Of a stretch of 64,000 nucleotides of DNA, positions 59,438 to 64,000 are shown piece by piece. The first letter of the stretch is position 1. Every line of letters begins with the position of its first letter. The notes beneath the pieces were generated by a model. It was given only the letters and a program-made list of their open reading frames with translations. It did no database searches and had not been told where the DNA came from. Source of the stretch: Hymenolepis diminuta (lineage: Eukaryota > Platyhelminthes > Cestoda > Cyclophyllidea > Hymenolepididae); contig CAADRB010000042.1 of the NCBI GenBank assembly GCA_900708905.1, positions 124,001 through 188,000 of the forward strand, in the 5' to 3' direction. The translations under genes and the position numbers were made by a program.

Positions 59438-59723
59438 TGTTATGACCTGCTCTTCCCTGTAGGACACTGTAACTGACTCTTAGATTATCCTAAGACATTG
59501 CACTAATTACAATACGACCCGCCAACACCACAATACAAAACGACCTAAACCACCATATCAAAATAAGACGCACGTTTTCGTATCGATAGACCGATTTGTA
59601 TTAGGCTCCATTTACAACCACAGTGTAAATAAATTAAAAGAAGCAGGAGTTAAACAGTGGAAAATAAAGAATTTTACATATTAGACTTATCTTGGGGAAA
59701 ATATTATTTTCTTATATCTAGCA
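59438..59723 (+). mobile_element. Solo LTR, family L1 copy 3
   Basis: Begins TGTTATGACCTGCTC and ends TATATCTAGCA (286 bases). ATTAC flanks it exactly on both sides (59433-59437 and 59724-59728), a perfect five-base target duplication. An AATAAA lies about 50 bases before the right end, fitting plus orientation. The body is colinear with the copies at 15.6 and 28.1 kb. Confidence 0.85.
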
Positions 59724-60751
59724 ATTACGAAAAATGTTTATTCCTGATATTTGTGTTTCATCTATTCGTATTTATAACTAATGTAATTACTTAGGGATCA
59801 GAGGCGTCGATTACTATCATGAGGGCCGATTACTTTACTTATTCTTAAATGAATGAATTAAATTCAAACGAATATATAAAAGAGAGTCCTATTTATTCAA
59901 GTTTCGCAGATTAACAATCAAGTCCTGGATATCTGAATACGTTCTTCAATTTTCCAATCGATGGTACTAGTGAATAATGCGCAAAATGCCGCCTGCTGAA
60001 TGTATATTCTCCTCTCAGAAACAGTACTGAGGCATGACAATCAACTTCCACAAATTATGCTTAACTTAACGATATGTATATCGGTTTTTGTAAGTTAATC
60101 AACACTAAATATTAGTTTCCTTCGTGACAGAACGCTGATAAACGTATCTCAAGGTCGCATGGTCTATATCATGGGTCTGGTGATTAGGCGATGATTACGG
60201 GAAGAAGACTTTTGCTTTATAGATAGTCTTTATCAGAGTGCCTAGGACGGAGTCTTCAACTATCTTCTCTCCCTCCGGTTTTAAGTGCAGTCTGTCAATA
60301 TCTAGTGGTCGCCTAGATCACGAAAGCCGAAATTTGACATTTGACATTCCAACAGCTGAACCGACGCAATCTTATCATGTGAAACTTCGTAATTAAGTTT
60401 TCTGATGGCATGGGCATTTTGATAATAACTTCTTCTTGTGAAACGCTTACAACAGTCTCATCCAGTGGTAGTAGTACATTTGAACGATTTTTTATTACCG
60501 TTCAACCGTACTCGTACCTGGCAAAGAGGTATCATCACTGGCATATTACTAACTACCCAGTAGCCAACCAACCTAATATATTAAGATTAAATATAAACAT
60601 TCACCGAGCTACAGTCCTCTTTCCTTCTGCATCTGAGTTTTTTCGCGGCGGCCATTCTTGCTTACATACGTGACTACTTACATATACATCAGCAGCAGCG
60701 GGCTTAATATCATCAGGATATAGAATCGCACTGAATTTGTTCCAATATCTT

Positions 60752-60826
60752 TTTACTAGCCCTCGTTATATGTTTATATATTCAGATGCTAAGCAATATG
60801 GCGTTGGCACCCTATATGCAACCTGA
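60752..60826 (+). mobile_element. Retroelement RNase H fragment
   Basis: The plus-strand frame reads SPRYMFIYSDAKQYGVGTLYAT before a stop, like the first strand and catalytic Asp of LTR-retrotransposon RNase H (YSDAS..GVG). No adjoining reverse transcriptase could be read, so it is a small scrap of another element. Confidence 0.45.
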
Positions 60827-61674
60827 CCACTGTAAAACATCCTACGTTGAATGCAAGATTCAAAATTTTCTGCCATTACTCATCGTAAATAGTCTCCAAT
60901 ATACGGTAAATAGGGTGACCCATCTATATCATGAATTTAAATAATGACAACAAACAAAATGGGGGCTAAATAAAAATGCAGAGGATAATGTATATGAAAT
61001 TATTTATTTAAAAAGCTGCCATTATTATAAGCACGATTAAATTCGATATAAAATAGAAAACGAATGGATATTGGACCATTTAGACGGACATTTGCAAGGG
61101 CCAGAAGAGTTAATCTGGGTCGAAGGAAGACAACCAGTTTAATAAGAAGAGTCCCCAGGTGCGCACTCCACTGATTTGTTGATTATTTCTTGCTTGTTCT
61201 ACATAAACATATTTTTCTGGTTTATCTTTTTGAAGATCCATTGTCAAGGCCGTATTCCTACAAAAGAAACGAAGCTTTGACATGTTAATAAAAAAATTCA
61301 AAGCGCTCTTATGTGGCCAATCTTTATCTTTCTTTAAAATATCGCGATCACCTTATAGGTTCCAAGAAATCGGTTTTGAATGTTTTGATAAATGCTCATA
61401 ATTTCGCAATATAATTAAAATGCCACATTCCGTTAAAATATCGAGACAGAAACCTATGAATAGGGTAATGATGGTCAACCATGTTCGATAATAAAATATA
61501 TAAACGGCAACATTTATCTCGTGAAAGTATGCAACAGAGACAGCAATATCAAAGATCCAGATTAATCAAACCTGAGAGCAAAAGTTTATTATTAATCTCC
61601 TATACCTAGTGGATCTAAATAAGATCATTCCAAAGCTAAGAAGAAAACGATTAACAACACTGGATTTGGACAAA

Positions 61675-61800
61675 GGAGCTGTTCTCATGAGGAACTCGCA
61701 TCCTACCATCCCTATTATTGGCTAGATTTAATTAGTGCAGTTAGCCATCAACGCCACTGGATTTGGACCGATGAATTTACAGACGCTCACTTTAACAATT
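61675..61800 (-). repeat. SINE, diverged copy (reverse strand)
   Basis: GAGGAACTCGCATCCTACCATCCC, then TTGGCTAGA, AGTTAGCCATCAACGCCACTGGA and ACCGATGAATTTACAG follow the order of the reverse complement of the 12.1-kb copy (AACCATCAACACCACTGAA). Borders are approximate. Confidence 0.5.
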
Positions 61801-62879
61801 GCGCCATCGAGCCACAGCGACACAATATGTATTGTATTTACATCGTCGATGGTCGAAATATAGCCGGATGTCTAGATTCTGGCGATCTGTCCAAACTTAG
61901 GACACAAGAAAATGTTTTTGCATAATTTAATGACCTAAATTCTCATCTGCATATTTGTATCTCACCATTTCACCATCAGTCCTACTGGACGTAGTATCTT
62001 TATTTCATTCGTCACATAAAGTACACTCTTACCTTGACAATTGAAGTAGATTTGTGCATGAGTCCGATTAATTAATTAATTCTGTCAGTACCATCAATTC
62101 ATTCTTGTGTATTATAATTCATCATATTCTGTATTTCTAATCTGTTGTTATTAGTACTTTGTTAATTTTAATACTATTGAAGTGAAGTTTAGCGGGATAC
62201 TTCAACAAACTAGAGAATGATTAGGACAATCGGTCATGAGGAGTCCGACCATCACACCATTATTTACAAGACCACGGTTTGTATAATAAATCCTGATCAG
62301 TTACCACAGAGATATTTCCAATCTGACTGTTGATTGTAACGCATTGGGAGCTATGTGTAAAACTCCAGAAGATGCCAGAGGAAACACGTCTGGTCTAGAT
62401 CACATAGTTTTATTTTCTGCCTATTAAAGCTGATTAGAAAGACTAAATAGATATATTTGAGGAGCGAGGGAGATCAATCACACAGAAGTCTGCAGGCCTC
62501 AAAGGGGCTTGTCGTGTGGTCCGACGTTGGGAGTCCGAATAGCACAGTGATGATAGCCAACCTAGCTAAAAATTTGTTCCCTAGCCAAATATTTCATTTA
62601 CTTGATCAGACTCCATGACAGAACGCGATGGTTGAAAATCGGTAATCAATACTTGATTGTGCATAAATACGAGTTATCTCATGGATATTTCAGATGTAAT
62701 TCTGCCTATTTAGCCTGCATATGCAGCTAAATAAATTTAAGAAGATTAGTTTCTAGATACTTATCTATTTTATCTGTACTTTCGTAAAGGAAATTAAAAA
62801 TGCTATTCATTGGCTAATAGTGTAATGTTAAGGCCTGTTTAATAGCACTCATTTGGACAGTGGAATTGCACTCAGGTGA

Positions 62880-63000
62880 CTGTTTGACGAGAAACTTGCA
62901 TTCTGTAACTCATTTTAAGACTAAAATTTACAGGAATTTGGCCATGCCTATCACTGGATATGCGCTGATGAGAAACATACACGTAACCTCTGAATCGACC
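62880..63000 (-). repeat. SINE, diverged copy (reverse strand)
   Basis: GAGAAACTTGCATTCTGTAAC matches the reverse complement of the 12.2-kb copy (GAGAAACTTGCATTCTGCCAC) over about 20 bases. TTGGCCATGCC, TCACTGGATATGCGCTGATGAG and GTAACCTCTGAATC then follow in family order. Confidence 0.6.
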
Positions 63001-63629
63001 TGATTTACAGGTTGACCACTATCATCAGCCACTCTAAACAGCCGAATGTGGGCATTAAATACAACTACCAAAATGATTTCTTGAATCAATCAAGAGAGAT
63101 AAGATTATGAGAAAAGTGGGCAAAAGAAGTACTGGCCTGGTCACCAATTGTAACTTGTTAGTTGAGATTTATTCTGTCTCGATATTTGTACGTAGTTCCC
63201 AATAGTTTACGCTATTTAAGTGTCTTCGTAACATATGCGAAGGTTGAAACGGCTGTTGCGACCTCATTTAATGTGAAGGATCCACTTAAGGCTTTTCACC
63301 CACTTGCATTCTAACCGTTTGATATCATCATCTAGTGTGAAGCTGGAGCAGTCTGATCTAAGATGAAATATTCATTCAAGAGCTTTACGCTTAATTGGGC
63401 TTTCATCGTCCAACCAGTATACTATATCGATCAGTCCTAAAATATCTGTACTTGATTATCTCCTCCCAAAAAATAAATAACTTCCACCTTTTCGCTTAGA
63501 CAACTAACCTCCAACACACCCTACTATACTTACCTTCCTATTTTTCCCTCGCACCTTCACAACAAACCTTGTCTTAGATCTCTGAATTATCGCTTTCTTT
63601 AATAAATATAACACCTAAACCTATTTGAG

Positions 63630-63825
63630 AAAGTGTTTTCCAACGCTCCTTTTGGGAAGGGAGATAGTATTATGATACCTTCCTGGTGATAAATTCGAAT
63701 TCTGTCACCTTTGTTAGCCAGCACGGTTGGTCAAACTACCCACTGGATGAGCGTCGGTGAGGATCGAACTCGTGACCTCTGACTCAACATTAACCGGTGC
63801 GAGCTATCGACACACTCTTTTCAGT
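63630..63825 (-). repeat. tRNA-derived SINE, best preserved copy
   Basis: On the minus strand the head reads GTGTCGATAGCTCGCACCGG (A-box-like TAGCTCGCACCGG) and, about 35 bases later, GGTCACGAGTTCGATCCTC, a good RNA polymerase III B box. The body continues CATCCAGTGGGTAGTTTGACC and GTGACAGAATTCGAA. It serves as the reference for the other copies at 12.1, 25.3, 37.8, 61.7 and 62.9 kb. Confidence 0.7.
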
Positions 63826-64000
63826 ATTATTTTTTAAACCTCTAGCTATAATCCATAAACAGAGAGAGAAAACACTTTGGACTTTTCCTTTACACAATCT
63901 ATCTAAAATGCGATCCAACTGATAAGAGGTAATCGAGATTGTAAAATATTTAGGGACTCTTTCAGCCACCAAGTTCATTGCCACCAAGCAATTGGAAGCA
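63826..64000. other. Window end, no feature
   Basis: AT-rich sequence with a featureless minus-strand frame (63790-63987) that overlaps the SINE. Confidence 0.4.

Noticed and set aside
1..64000. CRISPR arrays, operons with ribosome binding sites, or a prokaryotic replicon
   Set aside because: Split genes, metazoan protein families and poly(A) signals show nuclear animal DNA; no regularly spaced direct repeats exist.

Overview
This is nuclear DNA from an animal. It is AT-rich and gene-poor, with split genes whose introns run from 34 bases to over 1 kb, and many decayed mobile elements. The proteins are clearly metazoan (parkin, DZANK1, AP-1 sigma, LLPH, a ZFC3H1-like protein). Very short introns, splice acceptors abutting start codons, a tRNA-derived SINE, Ty3/gypsy relics and a mariner relic would suit a parasitic flatworm, most likely a tapeworm. 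That taxon is an inference; no rRNA or spliced-leader gene is present to confirm it.

Layout. 1-16 kb has no recognisable host gene; it holds a gag-only retroelement copy (about 3.98-5.76 kb), a large hairpin (about 11 kb), a SINE (12.1 kb) and a solo-LTR-like insertion (15.6 kb). 16.5-26.8 kb is the main gene cluster: parkin (+) in one coding exon, DZANK1 (+) in about 14 exons, and AP-1 sigma (-) arranged tail to tail with DZANK1. 28-33 kb is a retroelement graveyard: an LTR with a 5-base target duplication, a repeat shared with 59 kb, and a broken minus-strand Ty3/gypsy gag-pol. LLPH (+) lies at 36.7 kb. A second gag-only copy (42-43.7 kb) precedes a complete 12-exon sodium:solute symporter (+, 44.3-47.4 kb) that looks more like prokaryotic SNF transporters than classical animal SLC6. 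50-51 kb has one orphan minus-strand exon and a broken mariner transposase. 54.2-57.8 kb carries a ZFC3H1-like gene (-). 59-64 kb is again repeats: the 29-kb repeat, a solo LTR with a perfect duplication, an RNase H scrap and three SINE copies.

The genes do not form one pathway. Parkin and DZANK1 lie head to tail 323 bases apart and both have a splice acceptor just before the ATG, so co-transcription with trans-splicing is possible. Exon boundaries were derived by hand from reading-frame continuity, splice sites and remembered family sequences; no database search was run. The strongest leads are the SNF-type symporter, the shortened parkin apparently lacking its autoinhibitory Trp, the two-base frame break in the DZANK1 ankyrin exon, and three hand-defined solo LTRs with target duplications.
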